Assembly: GCF_004341375.1 (NCBI RefSeq)
Contig: NZ_SLXO01000007.1
Coordinates: 124,001 to 188,000 of the forward strand
Direction of reading: 5' to 3'
Origin: Rhodothalassium salexigens DSM 2132
Lineage (GTDB): Bacteria; Pseudomonadota; Alphaproteobacteria; Sphingomonadales; Rhodothalassiaceae
DNA: 64,000 bases
The position numbers and the translations under genes are program-made. Below the pieces are notes generated by a model. It was not told the origin of the DNA and made no database searches. It was given only the letters and a program-made list of their open reading frames with translations. How positions within the stretch are numbered: position 1 is the first letter of the stretch; the number at the start of each line of letters is the position of its first letter. Positions 1-9,261 of this stretch are shown one piece after another.

Positions 1-86
1 GCCAACGGATCCCGTCGGGCGGCGCGCGCCTTGCGCAACCGCTCGTCAAAGCCGCCGGGCCTGCTATCGTCGTCGTCGGAGGTCAC
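1..86 (-). CDS. Possible 5' end of AtpI-type ATP synthase subunit (truncated by window edge)
   Basis: On the minus strand a GTG at 84-86 opens a frame that runs off the window edge. About 28 residues are visible: an acidic start (TSDDDDSRPGG) followed by FDERLRKAR. Short AtpI/AtpZ proteins of Alphaproteobacteria often start with an acidic stretch and an xLRxAR-type amphipathic helix, and a gene for ATP synthase subunit I near smc would fit. It lies about 150 bp downstream of smc on the same strand. The Shine-Dalgarno candidate GGGAAG is only about 3 bases from the GTG. No domain is visible, so this is a guess from composition and context. Confidence 0.35.
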   Translation of the reverse strand, partial: MTSDDDDSRPGGFDERLRKARAARRDPL

Positions 87-239
87 GCGCTTCCCAAAGC
101 CGGACGCCCACACACACGTCGCCGGGCCAGCGGTTTCCCCCGACCCGGCAGACGCGGGCGCAACATAGAAACGCCCCCGCGCCCTGTCAAGCCGCATAGG
201 GGAATGCACAACCGTCTGATTTTTAAGTATTTTCAGAAA

Positions 240-3200
240 TCAAACGCTGGCTGCCATGGCTTCGGCCTCGTCCAGGTCCACCGAAACCAACTGGCTGACA
301 CCGCGTTCGGGCATGGTCACACCGAACAGACGCGACACCCGGCTCATGGTCACCGCGTTGTGGGTGACGACCAGAAACCGGGTCCGCGTGCGCTCGACCA
401 TATGGTCCAACAGGTCGCAAAACCGCTCCACATTGGCGTCGTCGAGCGGTGCATCGACCTCGTCGAGCACACAGATCGGGGCCGGGTTGGTGACGAACAC
501 GGCGAAGATCAAGGACAGCGCCGTCAGCGCCTGTTCGCCGCCCGACAACAGCGACAGCGATTGCAGGCGCTTGCCCGGCGGGCTGGCCATGATTTCGAGC
601 CCGGCCTCCAGCGGATCGTCCGAATCGACCAACGCCAGATGCGCCTCGCCGCCGCCGAACAGGCTGGTGAACAAGTCGGCGAAGTGGCGATTGACCTGCT
701 CGAACGCCGCCATCAGCCGCTCGCGGCCCTCGCGGTTCAATTCGCCGATGCCACGCCGCAGCCGGTGGATGGCGGCTTCGAGATCGGCGCGCTCGCCGTC
801 CAGATGGTCGCGCTGTTCGGCGACCTCGCGCAATTCCTCCTCGGCGCGCAGATTGACCGCGCCCATGCGCTCGCGGCGGCTCTTGAGCGTGTCGAGCCGC
901 TCCGCCATGGCCGCCGCCTCGGGCAGGTCGTCGGGGTCGCCGAAGTCCATGGCCTGGGGCAAGTGGCTCGGCGGGCAGGCGAAGCGCTCGCCGCATTCAT
1001 GGGCCAGTTGCCGGCGCCGGGCGCTCGCATTGTCGGCGTTGGCCTCCAGACGCACATGGGTCTCGCGCGCCGCCGCCAATTGGCCCTCGCACTCTTTAAG
1101 CGCCGCGTCGGCCCGGGCCTTGGCGGTCTCGGCGGCGGCGAGCGCGTCGCCGGCGGCCGCGCGCTCGGCCGACGCGGCCTCTATGCGCGCGATCAGGTCG
1201 CGGCGCTGGTCGTCGAGGTCCGCCGGCGGCTCGGCATAGATCGCCAGATCGCGCGCGGTCTTGGCCAAGCGCTCCTCCAGGCCGGTCAGATGACCGGCGG
1301 CGCGGTCCGCACGGCGGTCCCAGTCGGCGCGTTCGGTCTTGATGGCCGCCAGCCGCCGCTCGCGCGCCGCGCCCTGGGCGGCCAGGGCGTCGGCGCGGGC
1401 GCGCGCGTCGGCCAACTCGGCGCGCTGGCGGTCGGCCGCCGCCTTGGCCTCGGCCAATGCCCGGTCGAGCGCCGCCAGGTCGGGCACCGTCGCCGCCCGG
1501 GCGTCGAGGGCGCGGCGCTGCTCGGCCAGGTCGGCGGCGTCGGCGTCCAGGCGCTGCCGCCGTTCGGCCAGGCGCGCAGCAGCAGCCGCCCGGCGCGCGG
1601 CCTCACGCTCGGCCTGGGTCTGGGCGCGCCGGGCGTCGGCGACCGCGCGGTCGGCGGCCTGGCGCGCGCGCCGGGCGTCCGCCTCGCCGGTTTCAGCGGC
1701 GCGCACCGCCCCCTGGGCCTCGCCATGGTCGCGCCCGGCCCGGTCGAGGGTCGCGCGCGCGTCGGCCAGTTGGTCGCGCAGCGCCTCCAGCCGGTTGCGC
1801 TGTTCGAGCCGGACGGCCGCCGGCGCCGGCGCGTCGGCGGCGGTGACCAGGCCGTCCCAGCGCCATACCGCGCCGTCGCGGCTGACCAGACGCTGGCCGG
1901 GGGCCAATTGCCCCAACAGCGCCTCGCCCGCAGCCCGGTCGGCGACCAGCCCGGTCTGGGCCAGCCGGCGGGCGAGCGCCGGCGGCGCGTCCACATGGGC
2001 GGCCAAGGGCTCGGCTGCGGCCGGCAAGGACGGTGCTTCACCCAGCGGCGCGAGCGCGCGCCACGCCCGGGGGCTTGGAGCGGCGTCGGCGGCTTCGCCG
2101 GCCTGGTCCGCCGCCGGTTCTTCGGGCGCGGTCAGATCGTCACCGAGCGCCGCGCCGAGCGCCTTTTCAAGCCCCGGCGCCACGCGCACCCGCTCGGCGA
2201 TGGCCGGGCGCTCGCCGTCGTCGCGGCCGGCCACCATGCGCGCGAGCGCCTGCGCCTCGGTATCGAGCCGGCCGTGGGCGCGCTCGGCCTCGTTGAGCGC
2301 GGTCCGGGTCGCCTCGGCGGTCTGGCGCGCGGCCGCGCTGTCGGTCTCGGCACGCTCGACCGCCCGCCCTGCGGCCTCCAGCGCCGCTTCGGCTTCATCG
2401 GCGGCGGCTTCGGCGGCCCTGAGCGCCGCCTCGCCATCGTCCTCGGCCTCGGCGAAGGCGCTTTCACGGTCGAGGGCGGCGCGCTCGGCGTCCAGGCGCT
2501 GCTCGCGGCGGGCGAGCGCGGCGCGGTCCGTGTCCAGGCTGGTCTTGGCGGCGCGCGCCTCGGCGACCCGCGCGGCGGCCGCGTCGGCCTCGCCCTGCGC
2601 CGCCTCGGCGGCCACGCGGGCCGCGTCGAGGGCGGTCTGGGCCTCCTGGCGCGCCGCCACCGCCGCCGCGGCCTCCTTGGTCAGGGTCTCGGCCTCGGCG
2701 TCGAGCCGGGCGCGCGCCGCCTGGGCGTCGCCGGCGACCTCGCGCTCGCGCGCCAGATCGCGGTCCAGATCGTCCTTCTGGGCCGCCAGCCGGCGGGCGG
2801 TGGCGGCGCGCTGGCGTTCGCGTTCCTCCATCTGGTCGCGCGCCAGGGTCAACCGCTGCAATGCGGCGCCGGCCTCGGTTTCGGCCTTGCGCAACGCCGG
2901 CAGGGCGGCCTCGGCCTCGCCCTGCGCGCGGGTCCGTTCCGAGACCTGGGCGGTCAGCCACGCCACGTGTTGGCCGGCCTCGCCCCGGGCGGCGTCCAGG
3001 TCGCTGGCCTCCCGGTCGGCGGCCCGCCAGCGCAGGTAAAACAGCGCCGCCTCGGCCCGGGCGATGCGGTCGCTCAGGTCGCGATACTTGGTCGCCTGGG
3101 TGGCCTGGCGCTTGAGGCTGGCGGCGCGCTGGTCGAGTTGCTGGATCACGTCGGCGACGCGGGTCAGGTTGGTCTCGGCGGCGCGCAGGCGTTTCTCGGC

Positions 3201-3737
3201 CTCCTTGCGCCGGGTGTGCAGACCCGAGACGCCGGCCGCCTCCTCCAGGATGGCCCGGCGCGCGGCCGGCTTGGCGGTGATCAACACGCCGATCCGGCCC
3301 TGGCTGACCAGCGCCGGCGAATGGGCGCCGGTGGCCGCGTCGGCGAACAACAGGCGCACATCCTGGGCGCGCACGTCGCGGCCGTTGATGCGATAGGCCG
3401 AGCCGGCGGCGCGCTCGATCCGGCGGCTGACTTCCAGGGTGTCGGCGTCGTTGAAGGCCGCCGGCGCCGTGCGCGCCTCGTTGGCGACGGTCAGCGTCAC
3501 GTCGGCCAGGTTACGCGGCGGGCGCGCGCTGGTGCCGGCGAAGATCACGTCGTCCATGCCGCTGCCGCGCATGGACTTGGCCGAGTTCTCGCCCATCACC
3601 CAGCGCAGCGCCTCGACCACGTTGGACTTGCCGCAGCCATTGGGGCCGACGATCCCGGTCAGCCCGGGATCGATGCGCAACTCGGTGGGGTCCACGAACG
3701 ACTTGAACCCCGACAGCCTCAGCCGCGTGAACTGCAC
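240..3737 (-). CDS. smc: Chromosome segregation ATPase SMC
   Basis: Structural maintenance of chromosomes protein, the ATPase core of the bacterial condensin that compacts and resolves sister chromosomes. The 1165 residues fit the family. The N-terminal head has the Walker A motif GPNGCGKSN at residues 31-39. Long Ala/Arg/Glu-rich coiled coils flank a hinge near residues 500-630. The C-terminal head has the ABC signature LSGGEQ followed by the Walker B region CVLDEVDAPLDD. Start: a GTG with GGGGAG about 11 bases upstream. It is the last clear gene of a minus-strand block dciA, DsbA-like lipoprotein, smc, an order seen in other Alphaproteobacteria. Its partners ScpA and ScpB are not in the window. 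The hinge contains an Ala/Pro/Glu-rich insertion. Confidence 0.97.
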   Translation of the reverse strand: MQFTRLRLSGFKSFVDPTELRIDPGLTGIVGPNGCGKSNVVEALRWVMGENSAKSMRGSGMDDVIFAGTSARPPRNLADVTLTVANEARTAPAAFNDADTLEVSRRIERAAGSAYRINGRDVRAQDVRLLFADAATGAHSPALVSQGRIGVLITAKPAARRAILEEAAGVSGLHTRRKEAEKRLRAAETNLTRVADVIQQLDQRAASLKRQATQATKYRDLSDRIARAEAALFYLRWRAADREASDLDAARGEAGQHVAWLTAQVSERTRAQGEAEAALPALRKAETEAGAALQRLTLARDQMEERERQRAATARRLAAQKDDLDRDLAREREVAGDAQAARARLDAEAETLTKEAAAAVAARQEAQTALDAARVAAEAAQGEADAAAARVAEARAAKTSLDTDRAALARREQRLDAERAALDRESAFAEAEDDGEAALRAAEAAADEAEAALEAAGRAVERAETDSAAARQTAEATRTALNEAERAHGRLDTEAQALARMVAGRDDGERPAIAERVRVAPGLEKALGAALGDDLTAPEEPAADQAGEAADAAPSPRAWRALAPLGEAPSLPAAAEPLAAHVDAPPALARRLAQTGLVADRAAGEALLGQLAPGQRLVSRDGAVWRWDGLVTAADAPAPAAVRLEQRNRLEALRDQLADARATLDRAGRDHGEAQGAVRAAETGEADARRARQAADRAVADARRAQTQAEREAARRAAAAARLAERRQRLDADAADLAEQRRALDARAATVPDLAALDRALAEAKAAADRQRAELADARARADALAAQGAARERRLAAIKTERADWDRRADRAAGHLTGLEERLAKTARDLAIYAEPPADLDDQRRDLIARIEAASAERAAAGDALAAAETAKARADAALKECEGQLAAARETHVRLEANADNASARRRQLAHECGERFACPPSHLPQAMDFGDPDDLPEAAAMAERLDTLKSRRERMGAVNLRAEEELREVAEQRDHLDGERADLEAAIHRLRRGIGELNREGRERLMAAFEQVNRHFADLFTSLFGGGEAHLALVDSDDPLEAGLEIMASPPGKRLQSLSLLSGGEQALTALSLIFAVFVTNPAPICVLDEVDAPLDDANVERFCDLLDHMVERTRTRFLVVTHNAVTMSRVSRLFGVTMPERGVSQLVSVDLDEAEAMAASV

Positions 3738-3797
3738 CGGTGGGTAGTCTCCCCCTGGGGCCCCTTGGCGGGATCGGGCGGCACGGGCGCGGCGGCG

Positions 3798-4505
3798 TTA
3801 GCTGCTCGCCGCCTCGACCGCCTCCTTGATCTGCTCGAACTGGCTGCGGCCCGGCTGCATTTTTAACTCGCGGCCGTTGAGCACCAGATAGGGCGTGTAC
3901 TCGATCTGGAACCGTTCGCGCTGGCGCTGGGCGCGTTCGACAATCATCGTCTGCAACGACCGATTGGCGATGCACCGGTCGTAGGCCGCGCGGCTCATGC
4001 CGGCCTGGCGCATCACCTTGGGCAGTTCTTCCGCTGCATTCTGGTTCAACCACACCCGCTGGGTCGTGAACAACAGCTTCATATAGTCGTCAAACTTCTC
4101 CGGCCCGTCGCAGCGCGCCAGCGACGACACCAGCACGTCGAAATTCTGGCTCGACCAATCGACGACCATCAACTTGAGCTTGCCGGTGGCAACCAGCTCT
4201 TCTTTGATCTGCGGCACGACCGTCTTGTAGAAGTTTCCGCAATGGCCGCAGGTCCAGGACGCGAACTCGATCAGCGTGTTGGGCGCGTCGTCGCTGCCAT
4301 AGACCAGAATCCCGGTGGCCGCGCCCTGATCGTCGGTGGCTTGCGGCCCGGGGCTCTCGACCGTGGTCGGCAGCGAGCCGCTTTCGGCGGCATCGGCGCT
4401 GCCATTGCCGCCGCCGGTTCCGTCGCCGCCATCGCAGGCCGCCAGTAGCATCAGCGCACCAGCCGCCACCAGACCGCGGCGCCATCCGTTCAAAACATCG
4501 GTCAT
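3798..4505 (-). CDS. Lipoprotein DsbA-family thiol:disulfide oxidoreductase
   Basis: Periplasmic thioredoxin-fold protein likely to oxidise or isomerise disulfides. The chosen ATG at 4505 gives 235 residues and has GGAAGAG 6 bases upstream; an in-frame ATG two codons earlier is possible. The N-terminus has a basic region, a hydrophobic stretch and a lipobox LLAAC, so Cys24 should be lipidated. A linker rich in Gly, Ser and Asp follows. The thioredoxin domain begins near residue 65 and has the active site C-G-H-C at residues 86-89 (DsbA itself usually has C-P-H-C) and a cis-Pro loop near YTPYLVLNG. It sits between dciA and smc, where Alphaproteobacteria commonly keep a thioredoxin-like gene. 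No membrane partner (DsbB or DsbD) is nearby. Confidence 0.88.
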   Translation of the reverse strand: MTDVLNGWRRGLVAAGALMLLAACDGGDGTGGGNGSADAAESGSLPTTVESPGPQATDDQGAATGILVYGSDDAPNTLIEFASWTCGHCGNFYKTVVPQIKEELVATGKLKLMVVDWSSQNFDVLVSSLARCDGPEKFDDYMKLLFTTQRVWLNQNAAEELPKVMRQAGMSRAAYDRCIANRSLQTMIVERAQRQRERFQIEYTPYLVLNGRELKMQPGRSQFEQIKEAVEAASS

Positions 4506-4600
4506 CGTCATCTCTTCCGTCTGGAGCTTGGCCCGCCGAACCGGGCACGGGATCGACACTTACTGTTCCAGGCTACTGGTAAGGGGCCGCGCCGCCGGGC

Positions 4601-5716
4601 TCAAGCCCCTTCCGCCGGCGGATCATTCGCCCCGGTCGGGCCGCCGTCGCCCGGCGGATCACCGTAAACGCGCCCGCCCAAGCGCAGCAAGGCCGTGCGC
4701 AAGGACGACGCCTCGCCCACCGGCGGCGGCGTCGGCGCCCCGGGAGACGAGGGAGACGGGAGCGACCGGACCGGCGCTGGCGCTGCCGACGAGCCCCGGC
4801 GGTCGCGCCCGGCAACGCCGCCGACCGGGCCCGCTTGCGCGGTGGCCGCCCCCGGCCGGCCCGGGTCTTGGCAGTCACGATCGCCCGTCCGCTCGGCGTC
4901 ACCTGGGGCGGCGTCACCGGGGGCGGCATCCCGAGCGGCGAGACCACTGGGGCCGGGACCGCTGGGGGCGGGAATGCCAGGCGCTTCCGGCGTATCTCGG
5001 CGGTCCGGGTCGCTGGCCTTCACGCGGTCGGCCAGGGTGTCCAGCGCCGTCGCCAGCGGCACCGCAGCGACCGGCCGTCGCGGCCGCACGCCGTCGGCTT
5101 GGGCGGGCGCGGCCGAACCGGCCCGGCCGGCCGGCAGCGCCGACGGCGCCGCCCAGGGCGCGCTCGGGACCGCCGCCGACACCGGGGCGCCGAGGGCCGC
5201 CAGCCGCTCCGCCACCCGGGCCATGGCCTCAGGGTTGGGCTCGCGGAACGGCCCGCCGGGCGGCGGCGCCGGGCGGGCGGGCAGGGGCCCCTGCTCGATC
5301 GACAGGCGTGCCACCGCGCCATAGCCGAAATAGACATTGACCCGCTCGACCACCGTCGGCGCGCGGTGTTGCAACACCGTGGCGGTGGCCGGCGCGGCGC
5401 GGACCACCAGCGTGGCGCCAGCGCGCTTGCCGCGCGGAAACCGCACCGCCACCGGCCGCGTGATCGAAGCCAGATCCTCGCCAACGACGGTATCCCAGCG
5501 GGTGACGATCTCGGCCTTGATGAAGCCGCGCGCGCGCATCACCCGCCCGGTGAGCGCCGGCACCAGCGCGCCGGCGCGCACCACGCCGCCGCGCCGCGCC
5601 GGCGGTTCGGCCTTGGTGGTGGCGCCACCGGTCTTGGCAGCGGTCTTGGCGCCAGTCTTGGAACCGGCTTTAGCGCCCGACCGGCGCGATGTCTTGGCAG
5701 CGTCCATCTCGCCCAT
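4601..5716 (-). CDS. dciA: DciA (DUF721) replicative helicase loader/operator with long C-terminal tail
   Basis: DUF721 protein. The family member DciA assists loading of the replicative helicase DnaB. Residues 1-40 are Lys/Ala/Thr-rich and probably disordered. The DUF721 domain runs from about residue 45 to 150, including a GFIKAEIVTRWDTVVGEDLA segment, PRGKRAGATLVVRA, and ERVNVYFGYGAVARL. The remaining 200 or so residues are Pro/Ala/Gly/Asp low complexity, much longer than the usual protein of about 150-180 residues. The same frame is open further upstream, but that would run into mutY; the ATG at 5716 or the one at 5707 is preferred. It is transcribed away from mutY and towards the DsbA-like gene and smc. 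Confidence 0.85.
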   Translation of the reverse strand: MGEMDAAKTSRRSGAKAGSKTGAKTAAKTGGATTKAEPPARRGGVVRAGALVPALTGRVMRARGFIKAEIVTRWDTVVGEDLASITRPVAVRFPRGKRAGATLVVRAAPATATVLQHRAPTVVERVNVYFGYGAVARLSIEQGPLPARPAPPPGGPFREPNPEAMARVAERLAALGAPVSAAVPSAPWAAPSALPAGRAGSAAPAQADGVRPRRPVAAVPLATALDTLADRVKASDPDRRDTPEAPGIPAPSGPGPSGLAARDAAPGDAAPGDAERTGDRDCQDPGRPGAATAQAGPVGGVAGRDRRGSSAAPAPVRSLPSPSSPGAPTPPPVGEASSLRTALLRLGGRVYGDPPGDGGPTGANDPPAEGA

Positions 5717-5751
5717 TATGCCAGACCCGCCCGAAAAAGGAGCCCCCGTCC

Positions 5752-6975
5752 ATGCCGACGCCCAAGTCTCCGCCCCCGTCGCGATCCACATCTCCCCCGC
5801 CCGCAGCCGACCCGCCGGCCTCGCCCCGGCAAGGCGCGGCGCTGGCCGGCCGCCTGCTCGACTGGTACGACCGCCATGCCCGCGCCCTGCCCTGGCGCGC
5901 CCCGCCCGGCGTGCGCCCCGACCCCTATCATGTGTGGCTGTCGGAGGTGATGTTGCAACAGACCACCGTGGCCACGGTGGGGCGATACTTCGCGCGGTTT
6001 CTGGAGCGCTGGCCCACGGTGGCGGCGCTGGCGGCGGCCGAACGCGACGCGGTGCTGGCCGAATGGGCGGGGCTTGGCTATTACGCCCGGGCGCGCAACC
6101 TGCACGCCTGCGCGCAGGCGGTGGTGCGCGACCATCGCGGGCGCTTCCCCGACACCGAGGCCGGGCTCAAGGCGCTGCCCGGTATCGGCGACTATACCGC
6201 CGCCGCCATCGCCGCGATCGCCTTCGACCGGCCGGCGACGATCCTCGACGGCAATGTGGAACGGGTGATCGCGCGCCTGCACCGGGTCGACGCGCCGCTG
6301 CCGGGCGCCAAGCGCGCGCTTAAGGAGCTGGCGGCCCGGATCACGCCCCAGGACCGGCCCGGCGACTATGCCCAGGCGATCATGGACCTGGGCGCCACCG
6401 TGTGTACGCCGACGCGGCCGCAATGCCTGCTGTGCCCGTGGCGGCCCGAGTGCGCCGCCCACGCCGCCGGCGACATGGCGCGCTATCCGGTCAAGGCGCC
6501 CAAGCGCCCCAAGCCGGTGCGCCGGGCGCTCGCCTTCTGGATCGAGGCCGAGGGTGCGGTGTTGTTGCGTCGGCGGCCGGACCGGGGCCTGCTCGGCGGC
6601 ATGCTGGAGATCCCGTCGAGCGCCTGGGTCGAGGCCGGCCGGGCGACGCTGACCAAGCCGGGCGAAGACCCGGACTGGCGCGCCGACGCGCCCGAGTTGA
6701 TCGCCCAGGCGCCGGTCGCCCCCGCCCCCGGGGCGTCCGGGGCGCCCGGCGTGTCGTTCGTGCTGCTGCCCGACCGCGTGCGTCACACCTTCACCCACTT
6801 CCACCTGGAACTGGCCGTGGCGCGGCTCGCCCTCGACCGCCGACCGGCCGTGGACGACGCCTTGTGGTGGCCGCTCGACACCCTGGGCCAGGCCGGCCTG
6901 CCGACGGTGATGCGCAAGGTGGCGGCCCATGCCGGCCACCCGGCCCCAGCGGCGCAGCAATCGCCTGGCGGCTGA
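5752..6975 (+). CDS. mutY: A/G-specific adenine DNA glycosylase MutY
   Basis: Base-excision repair enzyme removing adenine mispaired with 8-oxoguanine or guanine. The start at 5752 follows AAAGGAG. It has 407 residues; the first 25 or so are Pro/Ser-rich. The helix-hairpin-helix glycosylase domain has EVMLQQTTV, LPGIGDYTA and the catalytic Asp in ILDGNVERV. The [4Fe-4S] cluster loop is C-X6-C-X2-C-X5-C (from VCTPTRPQC onward). A C-terminal NUDIX-like 8-oxoG recognition domain follows (residues about 265-395, with a typical HTFTHFHLEL segment). It is divergent from dciA with only about 35 bp between starts, so its promoter must overlap the dciA 5' end. Confidence 0.96.
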   Translation: MPTPKSPPPSRSTSPPPAADPPASPRQGAALAGRLLDWYDRHARALPWRAPPGVRPDPYHVWLSEVMLQQTTVATVGRYFARFLERWPTVAALAAAERDAVLAEWAGLGYYARARNLHACAQAVVRDHRGRFPDTEAGLKALPGIGDYTAAAIAAIAFDRPATILDGNVERVIARLHRVDAPLPGAKRALKELAARITPQDRPGDYAQAIMDLGATVCTPTRPQCLLCPWRPECAAHAAGDMARYPVKAPKRPKPVRRALAFWIEAEGAVLLRRRPDRGLLGGMLEIPSSAWVEAGRATLTKPGEDPDWRADAPELIAQAPVAPAPGASGAPGVSFVLLPDRVRHTFTHFHLELAVARLALDRRPAVDDALWWPLDTLGQAGLPTVMRKVAAHAGHPAPAAQQSPGG

Positions 6976-7039
6976 GCGCCGGGCCCGCCCCGCTGCGGGC
7001 GCCGCCATGGCCTGGGCGCGGTGTCATGGCCACGCCGGA

Positions 7040-8182
<1,143 letters not shown>

Positions 8183-8239
8183 CTACCCATCGAACGCCCG
8201 ACCGTCCCCGGCCCAGCCCTTGGAGACGAGCGCTCGCAA

Positions 8240-8295
8240 AGCGCGAATCATGAGTCACACGGCGACTCGGGTCAATAAATTTTTCCACAGGAGTC
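8240..8295 (-). promoter_or_regulatory. Candidate ccrM promoter with four GANTC sites and a DnaA-box-like sequence
   Basis: Read on the minus strand, TTGACC (8275-8270) and CATGAT (8252-8247) are separated by 17 bases and could be -35 and -10 elements, placing the start near 8240 and giving a leader of about 80 nt. GANTC sites lie at 8245-8249 (overlapping the -10), 8252-8256 (touching the -10), 8264-8268 (in the spacer) and 8291-8295 (over the rnhB stop codon). On the plus strand TTTTCCACA at 8281-8289 fits the DnaA-box form TTWTNCACA. Promoter elements are inferred by eye; the GANTC sites are exact. Confidence 0.6.
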
Positions 8296-8986
8296 AATTG
8301 CTTGTGGACAGTTTGGCCGCGATGACGTCGGCCACCGGGCGGAAGCTGCGCCGGTGGTGGACCGACGGCCCCACAAGCCGTAGCGCCTCCAGATGCGCCG
8401 GCACCCCATATCCTGCGTTGCGCGCCCAGCCATAGGCGGGCTCGGCGGCGTCGAGCGCGGCCATGATCCGGTCGCGCTCCACCTTGGCCAAAATGCTCGC
8501 CGCCGCCACCGAGACCGAGCGCGCGTCGCCCTTGACCAGCGCCTCGGCGGGACAAACCAGCCCCTCGGGCACCCGGTTGCCGTCGATCAGACAGCCCGCC
8601 GGCGCCGGGTCGAGAGCCTTGACCGCGCGGGCCATGGCGGCCATGGCGGCGGCCAGGATGTTGATCCGGTCGATCTCGTCGACGCCGGCTTCCGCGACCG
8701 CCCAGGCCGCCGCGCGGGCCTTGATCGCTTCGGCCAGGGCCTCGCGGCGCGGCTTGGTGAGCTTCTTGCTGTCGGTAATGCCCGGCGGCGCGTCGGCAGG
8801 CTCGGCGAACACCACCGCAGCGGCGACCACCGGACCGGCAAGCGGGCCGCGCCCGGCCTCGTCCACGCCGGCCACCAGCCCACCGCCCACACGCGCCGCC
8901 AAGGCGGCCTCGGCGCGGAAATCGGGGGGTTCTTTGCCTGTCCGGGGCCGGGCGGCCCCGTCGGCGGAAAACAGATCGTCTGCCAT
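8294..8986 (-). CDS. rnhB: Ribonuclease HII
   Basis: Cleaves RNA in RNA-DNA hybrids, including single ribonucleotides embedded in DNA. The ATG at 8986 gives 230 residues; a longer frame to 9088 exists but adds a sequence derived from a tandem repeat region. The signature GVDEAGRGPLAGPVV supplies the first catalytic Asp and Glu; ITDSKKL and VAAASILAKVERDR are further conserved segments, and GYGVPAHLEAL marks the C-terminal domain. It precedes ccrM on the same strand with 132 bp between them, an arrangement found in other Alphaproteobacteria. Its stop codon lies within the GANTC cluster that probably controls ccrM. Confidence 0.95.
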   Translation of the reverse strand: MADDLFSADGAARPRTGKEPPDFRAEAALAARVGGGLVAGVDEAGRGPLAGPVVAAAVVFAEPADAPPGITDSKKLTKPRREALAEAIKARAAAWAVAEAGVDEIDRINILAAAMAAMARAVKALDPAPAGCLIDGNRVPEGLVCPAEALVKGDARSVSVAAASILAKVERDRIMAALDAAEPAYGWARNAGYGVPAHLEALRLVGPSVHHRRSFRPVADVIAAKLSTSN

Positions 8987-9114
8987 GGCGCCTAACAGCG
9001 CCAACGAGGCCGCCGGGTCAAGCCCTTGCGCACCCACCGGGCGGCGAAAGCGGGCTCGGCCCGACGCCGGGGCGGCCTGGTCCAGCATGACTTGGCATCG
9101 GGCGACCTGGCATC

Positions 9115-9159
9115 GCGCGACGGGGCACAGCGCGACGGGGCACAGCGCGACGGGGCAAT
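9115..9159. repeat. Short tandem repeat, 15-bp unit, about three copies
   Basis: The unit GCGCGACGGGGCACA occurs at 9115-9129 and 9130-9144, and a third copy differs at its last base or two (9145-9159). Degenerate copies precede it. It lies in the 275-bp gap between divergent rnhB and the next gene; nothing else was recognised in that gap. Confidence 0.8.
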
Positions 9160-9261
9160 CGGATCGCCGCGCGGCGCCGTATCAAGGACCAGCAAGCAGT
9201 GTCCCCCGGCGACCGGCCCGCAAGGCGCCGCGGTTCGGGCGCTTGAACAGCGAGGAGCACC

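Noticed and set aside
204-3866. Plus-strand open frame of more than 1200 codons opposite smc
   Set aside because: It is the antisense shadow of smc, produced by high GC and codon bias. Its product is Gly/Arg/Leu-rich with no motif, while smc shows all family signatures.
8281-8310. Replication origin
   Set aside because: Only one good DnaA-box-like match and one poor inverted one, with no AT-rich unwinding region or origin-linked genes; a regulatory role is more plausible.
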